The notes under the pieces: model-generated
Databases searched by the model: none
What the model was told of the DNA's origin: nothing
Seen by the model: only the letters and a program-made list of their open reading frames with translations
Assembly (NCBI RefSeq): GCF_033343995.1
Contig: NZ_CP137573.1
Location: forward strand, 4,745,001 to 4,809,000
Direction of reading: 5' to 3'
DNA: 64,000 nucleotides
DNA from: Streptomyces sp. HUAS YS2
GTDB lineage: Bacteria > Actinomycetota > Actinomycetes > Streptomycetales > Streptomycetaceae
Shown: piece by piece, positions 52,643-61,832 of the stretch
Numbering within the stretch: position 1 is the stretch's first letter
Layout: every line of letters begins with the position of its first letter
Translations under genes and position numbers: made by a program

Positions 52643-54156
52643 ACGGACGGGTCATCGGCGGCCGTTACGAGCTGGCGGGGCTCATCGGGCAGGGCGGCAT
52701 GGGCCAGGTCTGGACGGCCTACGACGGCCGGCTCGACCGGCGCGTCGCCGTCAAGCTGCTCCGCCCCGACCACATGGCCGCCGCCACGACCGCGAACGAG
52801 ATCCGCCGCAGGTTCGTCCGTGAGTGCCGGGTGACCGCCCAGGTCGACCACCCCGGCCTGGTCACCGTCCACGACGCCGGCAGCGACGGCGACGACCTGT
52901 ACCTGGTCATGCAGTACGTCGAGGGCGCCGACCTCGCCGACCACCTCGCCGAACACGACCCCTACCCCTGGCAGTGGGCCGTCAGCGTCGCCGCCCAGCT
53001 GTGCGCGGTGCTCGCCGCCGTGCACGCCGTGCCGATCGTGCACCGCGACCTCAAGCCGCGGAACGTGATGGTGAAGCCCGACGGCACGGTCACCGTCCTC
53101 GACCTCGGCGTCGCCTCCGTGCTCGACACCGACACCACGCGCCTCACCCACACCGGCTCGCCCATCGGCAGCCCCGCCTACATGGCCCCCGAACAGGCAA
53201 TGGGCGGCGCCGTCGGACCGGCCACCGACCTGTACGCGCTCGGCGCGCTGCTGCACGAACTCCTCAGCGGCAACGTGCCGTTCGCCGGCTCCACCGCCCT
53301 TGGCGTGCTCCACCGGCACCTGTACGAGCCGCCGCTGCCGCTCCGACAGCTCCGCCCCGAGGTCCCCGAGCCGCTGGAGGCCCTCGTCCTCAGGCTGCTC
53401 GCGAAGGACCCGCGACACCGGCCGTCCGGCGCGCAGGAGGTGTACGAGCACCTGGTCCCGCTGCTGCCCGCGCGCGGCGTCCCGGCGGGCCCGATGGACC
53501 CCACCCGTCCGTTCCTGCGCCCGCACGCCCCCTGGCCCGACCGTGCCTCCGCCCCGGCCCCCGCGCCCGTACCGCCGGCCGCGCCGCCCGCCGCGGCCCG
53601 GCCGGACGTGGCCGCGGCCGTCGACGAGGTCAAGCGGCTGCTCGGCGAGGGCAGCATCACGCAGGCCGTCGACATCCTCGGCGGGATCCTGCCGGCCGCC
53701 GCGGCCGAGCACGGCGAGCACTCCCCGGTGGTCCGCATCCTGCGCAAGCAGTACGCCACGACCCTGATGGACGACGGCCAGTACCGCCGCGCCCTGCCCG
53801 AACTGCGCCGGCTCGCCGACGACCGCGCGGCCGAGGCCGGGCCGGGCGACCCGCAGACCCTGCAGTTCCGTTACGACGCCGCCCAGTGCCTGGAACAGCT
53901 CGGCGAGACCGCGGCCGCCCTCGCCGAGTACCGCGCGCTGCTCCCGTCCTACGAGAGCGGCACACCGGACCCGGCGCGCGCCTTCGACATCCGCCACCGC
54001 ATCGGCCAGTTGCTGCTCGCCATGGGCGACCACACGGCGGCCGGGCAGCACATGCAGAACCTGCTCTACGACGCGGAGCTCCAGTACGGCCCGTACCACC
54101 CGCTCGCCGTCGACCTCCGCCGCGCCCTGGACCGCCAGCGGCAGATGGGCCGCTAG
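52639..54156 (+). CDS. Ser/Thr protein kinase with TPR-like C-terminus
   Basis: A 505-residue cytoplasmic kinase. It has a Gly-rich loop IGQGGMGQVW (16-25), catalytic Lys K39, HRDLKPRN (H135-D137) and the magnesium motif DLG at 155-157 in place of DFG (a common variant in Streptomyces), then APEQA. A Pro/Ala linker leads to a helical repeat domain (about 330-500) with TPR-like units such as YRRALPELRRLADDRAAEAG. There is no membrane helix, so localisation probably depends on the coupled upstream membrane protein. Confidence 0.92.
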   Translation: MNGRVIGGRYELAGLIGQGGMGQVWTAYDGRLDRRVAVKLLRPDHMAAATTANEIRRRFVRECRVTAQVDHPGLVTVHDAGSDGDDLYLVMQYVEGADLADHLAEHDPYPWQWAVSVAAQLCAVLAAVHAVPIVHRDLKPRNVMVKPDGTVTVLDLGVASVLDTDTTRLTHTGSPIGSPAYMAPEQAMGGAVGPATDLYALGALLHELLSGNVPFAGSTALGVLHRHLYEPPLPLRQLRPEVPEPLEALVLRLLAKDPRHRPSGAQEVYEHLVPLLPARGVPAGPMDPTRPFLRPHAPWPDRASAPAPAPVPPAAPPAAARPDVAAAVDEVKRLLGEGSITQAVDILGGILPAAAAEHGEHSPVVRILRKQYATTLMDDGQYRRALPELRRLADDRAAEAGPGDPQTLQFRYDAAQCLEQLGETAAALAEYRALLPSYESGTPDPARAFDIRHRIGQLLLAMGDHTAAGQHMQNLLYDAELQYGPYHPLAVDLRRALDRQRQMGR

Positions 54157-54175
54157 CGGGGCGGTTCCGCGTGCT

Positions 54176-55021
54176 CTAGGCGAGGGTGTCCGTGTGCGCC
54201 GGGGCGGTGCGGAGGTAGCGGGTCTGGGCGATGCGGCCGGCCGGGCGCAGGGAGTCGGCGCGGGAGCGGTCGGTCGACATGACGAGGATCAGCGCGTCGG
54301 GGGCGGCGAGTGCGGCGGCCTGCTCCAGGTCGTGACGCGGGCCGTCCTGCGGGGTGTTGACGACGACGATGCCGTAGTGGCGGTCGGCGAGCTGGGCCCG
54401 GATCTCCGGCCGCGCGAAGTCGCCCCGGACGAGCCGGGCGGTGCCCGCTCCGTCCGCGCCGCCGAGCGCGAGGTTGCCCCGGATCAGCTCGGCGCGATCG
54501 GGTGCGTCGGCGAGCGGGTCGACGACGGTCAGCCGGGCCTCGACCCCGCCGCGGTGCAGCATCCGCCGCAGCGCGGCGGCGAACAGGCCGTGCCCGGTGC
54601 CGATCTCCAGCACCTCGCCGTTCGGCGGGGCGAGCTGCGGGACGGCGGCGAGCCGCCCGCACACGTCGGAGAGGGTGCCCGCGAGCCCGCCGGTGCCGAG
54701 CGCCTCGACGGCGACGAGGTGGCGGTAGGCGACGGTGACCTCGCGGCGGGCGTGGTCGCGGTCCCGGCCGGTGACGGCGGCGACCTCGCGGACCAGGGTG
54801 TCGATCTGCGTGGCGGTCGGCATCCGGTCGCCGTCACGGCCCGCGCGGTCGAGCAGGAGCGACAGCCCGTACTGGCGGCGGCGCAGGTCGGCGACTTCGT
54901 GGTGGAGCGCGTCGAGGTCGGTCTGGAAGGCCGTCGTCACGCGTTCCATCCGCTGCTCGACCAGCGAGAACGCCGGGCGCAGCATCCGCTGTGCGAGCCG
55001 GTTGCTCAGAAGGGAGGGCAT
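54176..55021 (-). CDS. Class I SAM-dependent methyltransferase
   Basis: A 281-residue protein. Residues 1-60 are helical and charged (coiled-coil-like). The Rossmann part holds motif I VLEIGTGHG, post-I acid VVDPLAD and IVVVNTPQDG. A closely related arrangement occurs in protein L-isoaspartate-type and antibiotic-tailoring enzymes, so the substrate cannot be named. The ATG at 55021 has no ribosome site, but a -10-like TACCTT (55034-55029) lies 7 bp before it, suggesting a leaderless message. Confidence 0.78.
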   Translation of the reverse strand: MPSLLSNRLAQRMLRPAFSLVEQRMERVTTAFQTDLDALHHEVADLRRRQYGLSLLLDRAGRDGDRMPTATQIDTLVREVAAVTGRDRDHARREVTVAYRHLVAVEALGTGGLAGTLSDVCGRLAAVPQLAPPNGEVLEIGTGHGLFAAALRRMLHRGGVEARLTVVDPLADAPDRAELIRGNLALGGADGAGTARLVRGDFARPEIRAQLADRHYGIVVVNTPQDGPRHDLEQAAALAAPDALILVMSTDRSRADSLRPAGRIAQTRYLRTAPAHTDTLA

Positions 55022-55098
55022 GGCGGGCAAGGTACGCGGCGGCCCGGCGCGGGAGGGCGACGGCACGTTGCCTTTCGGGTGAACCTCTGGTGTCCCTT

Positions 55099-55131
55099 GG
55101 GTGATGCGGGGCGAGAGGCTCCGCATCACCC
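55099..55131 (-). terminator. Terminator of the ricin-lectin gene
   Basis: An 11-bp perfect stem (55099-55109 with 55121-55131), 60 bp beyond the stop of the minus-strand lectin gene. Confidence 0.75.
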
Positions 55132-55191
55132 GAGGGATCGACCGTCGGATGCCGATCGTCGGAGGCCGATCGTCAAGGACCGGCCGTCAGG

Positions 55192-56937
55192 TCACAGGGC
55201 CTTCACGAGCCAGTCCTGGACGTCGGGGTTGGGGTTCCCCTGCGTCCAGAGCGTCAGCCAGACGCCGTTGCCCAGGGAGTTGCCCTTCGGCGTGATCGCC
55301 TTGCCCCAGGCGTTGGCGGTGCCGCCGTTGTTGGTGGCGAACTTCTGCACGTCGCTCGACGGGTTGCAGGTCCACAGGGTCAGCAGCGTCCCGTCCGTGC
55401 CGGCGGCGTTGCCCTGCGGGGTGATGCACTTGCCGCTCGCCTTGTGGACGATGAGCCCGTTGTCGAACTTCCAGCGCTGGACGTCCGACCCCGTGCACGA
55501 CCACACGGTGATCGGTGTGCCGTTGGCGGTGCCGTTCCCCTGCGGCGTCGCGCAGACGAAGCCCGGCTCGTGGCGGTTGGCCAGCCACGTGTAGCCCTCG
55601 GAGTCCGCCTGTCCGGCGTACGCGTCGACGGAGAACACGACGCGCCGGCCGACCCCGTTCGAGTCGAGCGCCTCGTTGAGGCCCCAGAGCCGGTTGACCC
55701 GCCGGTCCCAGGAGAGTCCCTGGGTCAGGAACGGGGCCTGCGAGATGACGTACGGCGCCTCACCGGGCTTGGCCTTGTGGATGCAGGCGTACGAGTTGTT
55801 GTACCCGGGCGTGGTCTCCGTGGCGGGTACCCATTCGCCGGGCCAGCCGGCCGGGCAGGAGCCGGCCATGTAGTAGCTGGTGCCGTCGGTGGCCGCGCCC
55901 TGGATGCCCCACACCGGGGAGGTGTAGCCGGTGGTCTCCGAGGAGATCTGCGTGGGCGTGGCGCCGCCCAGGCCCGTGGCCGTCAGCGGCCAGCGGACGA
56001 TGCGCGCGCCCGCCCCGCCCCGGTTCTCCGTGGACACCAGGACCGGCGTGGCGCCGGAGCGGTCGATGCTCAGGGTGCTCAGACACAGGACGCCGTTGCC
56101 GGGACCGCAGGCCCGGGGGTTGTTGTCGGGGAAGGCGGTGGCGGGCGTGTCGACCGCGGCGCTGCCGTACGTGCTGTAGCGCGCGACGAGCGGCAGGGCC
56201 CAGCGGTGCTTGCGCGCCGAGCTCTTGCCCGCGACCAGACCGGTGCCGCTGTTCGCGGTGTCGGTCATGCGCCACATCCGCTTCAGGTCGTACACCTGGA
56301 GCTCGACGCCGTTGGCCACGAACAGCCGGTTCTCGTGCCAGGCGACGCCGTCCGCGTGCGACAGGTTCGTGAGGGTCTTGAAGTTCCCGTTCACCGGCTC
56401 GACGAGCGCGATGTGCCCGTACGAGACCTGGCTCCCGGTCGACTCGGCGATCGAGACGCGGGTGTACTGCTCGTTGGGCTGCCCGTTGGCGTACTTGCCG
56501 TAGTACCAGGACCCGGCGTACAGCGAACGGCCTTCGTAGTAGCCGTCGGCCGTCGCGGCATGGGCCCCCGCGAAGCCCTGCGGCATCCAGCCGCCGTCGG
56601 GGTCGTTGTACCCGGTGAAGTCGTCCTCGGTGTCCCAGCAGAACCCGTCGCGCTTGAGCGCGCCGTTCAGCCCCTGGGCGCCGTGGCAGAGGCCGGGGGT
56701 GCCGGTGCGCTCGCCGAGCACCTCGGTGACGGCCGCACGCGCGATTCCGGCCGCCTCGGCCGAGGTGATGAGAGCAGACTTGTCGCCGTCGATGCGGGTG
56801 AGCTTGAAGTTCGCCGTGAAGGGGTCCAGGCCCGAGGCGGCCTGGGCGGGCTGCACGGGCAGCAGAACGGAGGCGGCCACGGCCCCTCCGAGCAGGATTC
56901 GAGTGAGGCGGCTACGGCGCCCGAACATGTGTTTCAT
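55192..56937 (-). CDS. Secreted protein with ricin-type beta-trefoil lectin domain
   Basis: A 581-residue exported protein. The signal peptide is residues 1-33 (cleavage AQA-AS). About 34-445 is a large beta-rich domain with several Cys pairs and blade-like repeats (HIALVEPVNGNFKTL, LFVANGVELQVYDL), probably a propeller. About 450-581 is a ricin B-type trefoil with three Q-x-W-like units, DVQRWKF, DVQKFA and DVQDWL, which bind carbohydrate. No glycoside hydrolase motif was recognised in the first domain, so it may be a polysaccharide-binding or unknown enzyme. Confidence 0.87.
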   Translation of the reverse strand: MKHMFGRRSRLTRILLGGAVAASVLLPVQPAQAASGLDPFTANFKLTRIDGDKSALITSAEAAGIARAAVTEVLGERTGTPGLCHGAQGLNGALKRDGFCWDTEDDFTGYNDPDGGWMPQGFAGAHAATADGYYEGRSLYAGSWYYGKYANGQPNEQYTRVSIAESTGSQVSYGHIALVEPVNGNFKTLTNLSHADGVAWHENRLFVANGVELQVYDLKRMWRMTDTANSGTGLVAGKSSARKHRWALPLVARYSTYGSAAVDTPATAFPDNNPRACGPGNGVLCLSTLSIDRSGATPVLVSTENRGGAGARIVRWPLTATGLGGATPTQISSETTGYTSPVWGIQGAATDGTSYYMAGSCPAGWPGEWVPATETTPGYNNSYACIHKAKPGEAPYVISQAPFLTQGLSWDRRVNRLWGLNEALDSNGVGRRVVFSVDAYAGQADSEGYTWLANRHEPGFVCATPQGNGTANGTPITVWSCTGSDVQRWKFDNGLIVHKASGKCITPQGNAAGTDGTLLTLWTCNPSSDVQKFATNNGGTANAWGKAITPKGNSLGNGVWLTLWTQGNPNPDVQDWLVKAL

Positions 56938-57115
56938 CGGGTGAGCCTATGGGCTCGGCAGGGTGTTTCTCGACGTCCGTGACGACGAACAAGGGCGCGT
57001 CGTTTTGAGCGAAGTGCCAAGAGGAGCACGCAAGATGGGCCGGAAGCGATGAGTTTCCGGCAGGGCTGCGGTCTTTACCGGCGTCGCACCGACACGAGAA
57101 TGAGGAGCGGTCCCC

Positions 57116-57712
57116 ATGCGCATCGTCATCACCGAGTTCATGAGCCTCGACGGCGTCGTCCAGGCCCCCGGCGGCCCGAAGGAGGACACCGACGGCGGCT
57201 TCGCGCACGGCGGCTGGACGGGTCCGTTCTTCGACCCGGAGGTCGTCGGCGGCGTGTGGGACCGGGCGTTGGCGGGTGCGGACGCGCTGCTGTACGGCCG
57301 CCGCACCTGGCAGACCATGGCCGGCGCGTGGCCGGAGCGGGCGGGCGACCCGTTCGCCGACCGGATGAACTCCATCAGGAAGTACGTCGTGACGACGACG
57401 CTCGACGCGTCCGACCTCACCTGGGAGAACAGCGCGATCATCGACGGCGCGAAGGCCCTCGACCGGATCCGTGAACTCCGCGCGGCGGAGGGCGGCGACC
57501 TGCTGGTCATGGGCAGCTCCGAGCTCGCCCGCACGCTGCTGGCCGAGGACCTGGTGGACGAGCTCCGCCTCATGATCATGCCGGTGATCCTCGGAGGCGG
57601 GAAGAAGATCTTCCCGGAGGACGGCGGTCTGCGGAATCTGGAGCTGGAGTCGGCCGTGACGAGCCCGGCGGGTGTCCAGGTGTGCACGTACCGCCGCGTC
57701 TCGGACCGCTGA
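57116..57712 (+). CDS. Dihydrofolate-reductase-family protein (RibD C-terminal type)
   Basis: A 198-residue NADPH-dependent reductase fold: IVITEFMSLDGVVQAPGG at the start, LLYGRRTWQTMAGAWP in the middle, LLVMGSSELARTLL and DELRLMIMPVILGGGKKIF. It belongs to the YyaP/YwjB-like group rather than true FolA, because the folate-site pattern is absent. A GAGGAGCGG ribosome site precedes the ATG. Substrate unknown. It is followed by an iron-box promoter for the next gene, so it is probably transcribed alone. Confidence 0.85.
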   Translation: MRIVITEFMSLDGVVQAPGGPKEDTDGGFAHGGWTGPFFDPEVVGGVWDRALAGADALLYGRRTWQTMAGAWPERAGDPFADRMNSIRKYVVTTTLDASDLTWENSAIIDGAKALDRIRELRAAEGGDLLVMGSSELARTLLAEDLVDELRLMIMPVILGGGKKIFPEDGGLRNLELESAVTSPAGVQVCTYRRVSDR

Positions 57713-57763
57713 CCGAGACCTCTCTCACTTCGAGACGACTTGACCGGGCACCCCCTTTGGTAT

Positions 57764-57782
57764 TTAGGTTCGCCTTACCTAA
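57764..57782 (+). promoter_or_regulatory. Iron box (DmdR/IdeR operator) over promoter
   Basis: TTAGGTTCGCCTTACCTAA closely matches the 19-bp IdeR/DmdR1 consensus TTAGGTTAGSCTAACCTAA, with near-perfect dyad symmetry. It overlaps a -10-like TAGGTT (57765-57770) downstream of TTGACC (57740-57745) and lies 22 bp before the GTG at 57805. Binding of Fe(II)-DmdR would repress the gene, so expression is expected when iron is scarce. Confidence 0.85.
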
Positions 57783-57804
57783 GTACGAAAGGAGAATTCA
57801 GCCA

Positions 57805-58386
57805 GTGGACGCCGCCTCCGACAGACCCGCCGTCGTTCTGATGTCCCAGCGTGCGCGCGGTTCCGAGCAGCACACGCCCGTGTGGGTCCTCGCCGTCCTC
57901 GGCGTCGTCGGCTCGGCCGCGCTGCTGGGCGCCTGCTGGGTGTCCGGCCATGTGCACGCCGACGCGGCGCTGCTGACGGTCGCCCGGTTCCTCCACATCG
58001 CCGCGCTCGCCGTCGGCATGGGTGCGGTGCTCGCCGTGGACTGGCTCGCGGTCCTGTGGATGCGCGGGCTGCGCAGCCTCCCGGAGGTCCTGAACACGGC
58101 CCGCGGCCTCCAGGTGCCGATCTGGGGCGGTCTCGCCGGTCTGCTCGTCACAGGCCTGTTCCTCCGTCCGAACCTCGAGTCGTCGCTGACGGTGGTCAAG
58201 GTGGGCCTCGTCCTCGCCATCACCCTCAACGGCCTCTACGCCCACTGGCTCGGCCAGCGCCTGGCGCCCTACAAGAGCGGCCCCGTGCCCCGCAGCCTCC
58301 TGGTCCAGTCCGCCGCCGCCGCGGCCCTGAGCCAGACCGGCTGGTGGGGCGCGGCCCTCATAGGCTTCCTCAACAGCCAGTCGTAG
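57805..58386 (+). CDS. Iron-regulated integral membrane protein (CopD/DUF2214-like)
   Basis: A 193-residue protein with four to five helices: about 28-47 (WVLAVLGVVGSAALLGACWV), 57-83, 106-122, 127-147 and 170-185. Its His-containing first helices (SGHVHAD, RFLHIAALAVGMG) resemble heme- or metal-handling CopD-like membrane proteins, but the family is uncertain. The GTG start has AAGGAGA upstream. The iron box marks it as a probable iron-starvation gene. The 3' end overlaps the convergent YfhO gene by 17 bp. Confidence 0.75.
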   Translation: MDAASDRPAVVLMSQRARGSEQHTPVWVLAVLGVVGSAALLGACWVSGHVHADAALLTVARFLHIAALAVGMGAVLAVDWLAVLWMRGLRSLPEVLNTARGLQVPIWGGLAGLLVTGLFLRPNLESSLTVVKVGLVLAITLNGLYAHWLGQRLAPYKSGPVPRSLLVQSAAAAALSQTGWWGAALIGFLNSQS

Positions 58387-60742
58387 CCGCCGCGCCCGTC
58401 CTCGTACGACGCCGGGCGCCGACGACCCGGGCCACCAGCGCCAGCGCCACCGCTCCCACACCCAGCCCGCCCCGCAGCCCCGGCGGGCGGAACGTGCAGA
58501 TCGTCGTCGTGCGGCCGGTGGCCGGGGCGGCCAGGAGGCCGCCGTACGCGGTCGCCGGGCGGCCGTCGCAGCGCCAGCCCGCGATGCGCGGGGCCGCCAC
58601 CACGACCGTGCCGGCCACGCCCGGCGGGAGCTCCGCGCGCACACCGGAGTCCGTGATCTCGACCTCGGTCGCGGCGCGGGCCCGCAGCGCGGTCACCGCG
58701 GCGCGCAGCCGGGCCGGGTCCAGGCAGCCGACCGCGCCCCGCCCGCCCCGGCCCTCCAGGACCGGGCCGGCGCCCGCCGTCCCCTGCACGCCCAGCGAGG
58801 TCATCGCGGCCCGCCGCTTCGGCAGCCCGCCGCGCAGCTCCACCGGCGGGCCGGCCGCGCCCAGCCGGGCCGTGCCCGTGAAGTCCGGCGCCCAGAGGAA
58901 GACCTCGGTCCCGACCGGGCACACCCCGTCCGCCGGCAGGTCGTAGACCCGGGCGCCGAGCAGCAGTTCCTGGTTGCGGAAGGCGGACGGGCCGTACGCT
59001 CCCGGCGGGCCCGCGGGGCGGACCGTCACCAGCGGCAGCGGCTCCCCGGTCCGTACGACCCGCCCGTCCCGCCATCGCGCGCCCACCCCGAACAGCGCGT
59101 CCGTGACCGGGTTGTCCAGGCTCTGCAGATTGCGGCCGCGCGAGGTCCAGCCCGCGCCGAGCGCCGCCAGCGTCCGCGTCAGGACCTCGGGCGTGTGGCT
59201 GCTGTAGTACCCCGCGCCCTGCCCGCCGACCAGCAGCGGGTCGTTGCCGGTGAGCAGCGGGCGGCCCGGGTCCGTGCGGTACACGGGCCAGCCGTCGGCC
59301 GCCGCGACCGCCGCGGCCCGTGTCTCGTGCGCCGCGCCCCACGCCGGGTAGTCGTCCAGCCGGGCCCGCTTCTCCCGGTCCGCGTACGCCGTCGTCGCCG
59401 CGGCCTGCCCGACGAGCGCCGCAGCCAGCAGGCCCGCCGCGAGCACCGCGTACCGCCGGTCGCCGTACCGCCCGCCGCCGTGCCGCCGCGCCAGGACGAG
59501 CCCCGCCGCCGACGCCACGAACCCGGCCGCGAACAGCGGGTACGTCCACACGGACACCAGCGCGCTGCCCGTCGCCCCCGCCGCGAGCACGAGGACCACC
59601 GCCGCGCCGCCGAGCAGCGACCGCCGGTCCGGCCATCCGTACGACAGGCCGGCCCACGCCGTCAGCACCAGCACCCCCGCGAGCACGAACGACTGGCGGT
59701 AGGGGCTGCCGTTCGGCGTGGCGAACACATGCCACACCAGATGCGTCGGCTGCCACTGCAGCGACAGCGCCACGGCCACCGCGAGCCCCGTCCACAGCCA
59801 CCGCTCCCGCCCCGGCACGTCCCGGCGGAACGCCAGGCCGCAGGCGAGCAGCAGCGCCCCGGTGCCGAGGAACGCGGCCGGGCTGGCGAAGCCGTACGTC
59901 GCCGGGAGCGTCCGCGCGAGCACGTCCGGCAGCGTGGCCGGGACGAACTCCCGTGTCACGCCCGGGTACGCGTGCCGCGAGCCGAGGAACACGGGCAGCA
60001 GTACCGGCGCGGCGAGCCCGACGCCCAGCGCGACCGTGCCCGCCGCCCGCGCCACCACCCCGGGCCGCAGCTCCCGCGCCGCCGCGAGCCGCACCAGGAG
60101 CACGAGCGCCGCGCCCAGCGTCGCCATGTACGCGGTGTAGAAGTTGGCCACCCAGGCCAGCGCCACCACCCCCGGACCGAGGACGGGCCGGCGCCGCTCC
60201 CGTACCCACTCGCCGACCAGGCAGAGCAGCGGGAAGGCGATCAGCCCGTCCAGCCACATCGGGTTGTACGTGGCCTCGACGACCGACCAGCCGCACAGCC
60301 CGTATGAGGCCCCGAGCACCGCCGCGCCCCACCGGGGCCCGGGGCGCAGCGCGAGCAGCACCCCCGCCATGGCGGCGGCGGCCGTCGCCGTCTTCAGGAC
60401 GGTGATCACGTACACCGCGAGGTCGATGCCGTCGCGCGGGAACAGGCCGACGAGCAGCGCGAACGGGCTCGTCAGGTACGTCCCGAGGTCGGGCAGGAAG
60501 CTCGTGCCCCAGCCGGACCGCCAGTTCAGCAGCAGCCCGCCGTCGGCCCGGCCGTGCAGCAGGTCCCACAGTTGGGCGTGGAACGGGACGAACTGGTTGC
60601 CCAGGTCGTTGACGGCGCGCGTGCGCGACCCGAAGGGGAACGTGCGGGCGGCCGCGTCCCCGGCGCACAGGGCGAGGGCGGCGAGCAGCCCGGCGAGGGC
60701 GGGGGCGGCGGCGGGCCGGGCGGGAAGAGACGGTCGGCGCAT
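58370..60742 (-). CDS. YfhO-family GT-C-like membrane glycosyltransferase
   Basis: A 790-residue membrane protein with about 12-13 helices followed by an extracytoplasmic beta-rich tail and a final helix. The N-terminal exterior loop AVNDLGNQFVPFHAQLWDLLHG, the YLTSPFALLVGLFP segment and the NPMWLDGLIAFPLL loop match YfhO proteins, which transfer sugars from polyprenyl-phosphate carriers to envelope polymers. It is divergent from a GT2-GtrA gene pair, the enzymes that make and flip such carriers, so the three probably form one glycosylation pathway. Confidence 0.83.
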   Translation of the reverse strand: MRRPSLPARPAAAPALAGLLAALALCAGDAAARTFPFGSRTRAVNDLGNQFVPFHAQLWDLLHGRADGGLLLNWRSGWGTSFLPDLGTYLTSPFALLVGLFPRDGIDLAVYVITVLKTATAAAAMAGVLLALRPGPRWGAAVLGASYGLCGWSVVEATYNPMWLDGLIAFPLLCLVGEWVRERRRPVLGPGVVALAWVANFYTAYMATLGAALVLLVRLAAARELRPGVVARAAGTVALGVGLAAPVLLPVFLGSRHAYPGVTREFVPATLPDVLARTLPATYGFASPAAFLGTGALLLACGLAFRRDVPGRERWLWTGLAVAVALSLQWQPTHLVWHVFATPNGSPYRQSFVLAGVLVLTAWAGLSYGWPDRRSLLGGAAVVLVLAAGATGSALVSVWTYPLFAAGFVASAAGLVLARRHGGGRYGDRRYAVLAAGLLAAALVGQAAATTAYADREKRARLDDYPAWGAAHETRAAAVAAADGWPVYRTDPGRPLLTGNDPLLVGGQGAGYYSSHTPEVLTRTLAALGAGWTSRGRNLQSLDNPVTDALFGVGARWRDGRVVRTGEPLPLVTVRPAGPPGAYGPSAFRNQELLLGARVYDLPADGVCPVGTEVFLWAPDFTGTARLGAAGPPVELRGGLPKRRAAMTSLGVQGTAGAGPVLEGRGGRGAVGCLDPARLRAAVTALRARAATEVEITDSGVRAELPPGVAGTVVVAAPRIAGWRCDGRPATAYGGLLAAPATGRTTTICTFRPPGLRGGLGVGAVALALVARVVGARRRTRTGAAATTGC

Positions 60743-60866
60743 GACGGTTCGAATATGACAGCGATGATCGTGAAATGGTCCGGGAAATGGGCCAGTTCAT
60801 GCAATGGTCTTCTGCCCGCCATGTGTCGAATCCGCCCGCGACACACCCGTGCACTGTCGTTTCCCC

Positions 60867-61832
60867 GTGCTGATCTCGATTGTGGTCCCGTGCTTCAACG
60901 AAGAGGAGATCATCGGCCGTTTCCATGACCATGTGACGGCGGAACTCTCCCGACTGGACGGAGAATTCGAGCTGGTCTACGTGGACGACGGAAGCCACGA
61001 CCGTACGCTCCCCATCCTGGAGGAGATAGCGGACGCCGACCCGCGCGCCCGCTTCGTCTCCTTCAGCCGCAACTTCGGCAAGGAGGCTGCGATGCTGGCC
61101 GGTCTCCAGCACGCGGTCGGCGACGCGGTCGTCATCATGGACGCCGACCTCCAGCATCCGCCGGAGCTCGTGCACCGCATGCTCGCCCTGCACGCCGAGG
61201 GATACGACCAGGTCATCGCCCGGCGCACGCGCAAGGGCGACCGGGTCACCCGGACCCTGACCGCCCGCGCCTACTACTGGCTGATCAACCGGCTGGTGGA
61301 CGTGGAGCTGGTCGACGGCGTCGGCGACTTCCGGCTGCTGTCCCGCCGCACCGTCGACGCGGTCCTCGAACTCACCGAGTACAACCGCTTCTCCAAGGGC
61401 CTTTTCGCCTGGGTCGGATTCCGCTCCACCACCTTCGAGTACGAGAATGCGCTGCGTGAGCAGGGCCGCTCGAAATGGAGTTTCGGAAAACTTCTCAACT
61501 ACGGTCTCGACGGGCTGCTCTCCTTCAACGACAAACCGCTGCGGGCCGCCGTCTATCTCGGTCTCGTACTGGTTTCCGTGGCCATGGCGTACGCGGCCTG
61601 GATCGTCGGTGTCGCGCTGGTGAACGGGGTGGACACCCCCGGTTATGTCACCCTGCTCGTCACCGTCACGGCGCTCGCCGGCGTCCAGATGGTGATGCTG
61701 GGACTGGTCGGCGAGTACGTCGGCCGGATCTACTACGAGGTGAAGCGTCGCCCCCACTTCCTGGTGAAGGCGGCGAACACGGGCACCGTCCCCGGCCAGA
61801 AGCAGACCCGGCAGGAGCTCGTACGGCGATGA
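60867..61832 (+). CDS. GtrB/DPM-like glycosyltransferase family 2
   Basis: A 321-residue enzyme that attaches a sugar to polyprenyl phosphate on the inner membrane face. It has the GT-A fold start ISIVVPCFNEEE, VDDGSHD, the DADLQHPPE catalytic acid cluster and RRTRKGDR, then two C-terminal helices (about 235-265 and 270-290) as in GtrB/CsbB. The GTG at 60867 is chosen because it gives the usual N-terminus; an ATG at 60804 in frame would add 21 residues without family similarity. It overlaps gtrA-like by 4 bp (ATGA). Confidence 0.87.
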   Translation: MLISIVVPCFNEEEIIGRFHDHVTAELSRLDGEFELVYVDDGSHDRTLPILEEIADADPRARFVSFSRNFGKEAAMLAGLQHAVGDAVVIMDADLQHPPELVHRMLALHAEGYDQVIARRTRKGDRVTRTLTARAYYWLINRLVDVELVDGVGDFRLLSRRTVDAVLELTEYNRFSKGLFAWVGFRSTTFEYENALREQGRSKWSFGKLLNYGLDGLLSFNDKPLRAAVYLGLVLVSVAMAYAAWIVGVALVNGVDTPGYVTLLVTVTALAGVQMVMLGLVGEYVGRIYYEVKRRPHFLVKAANTGTVPGQKQTRQELVRR

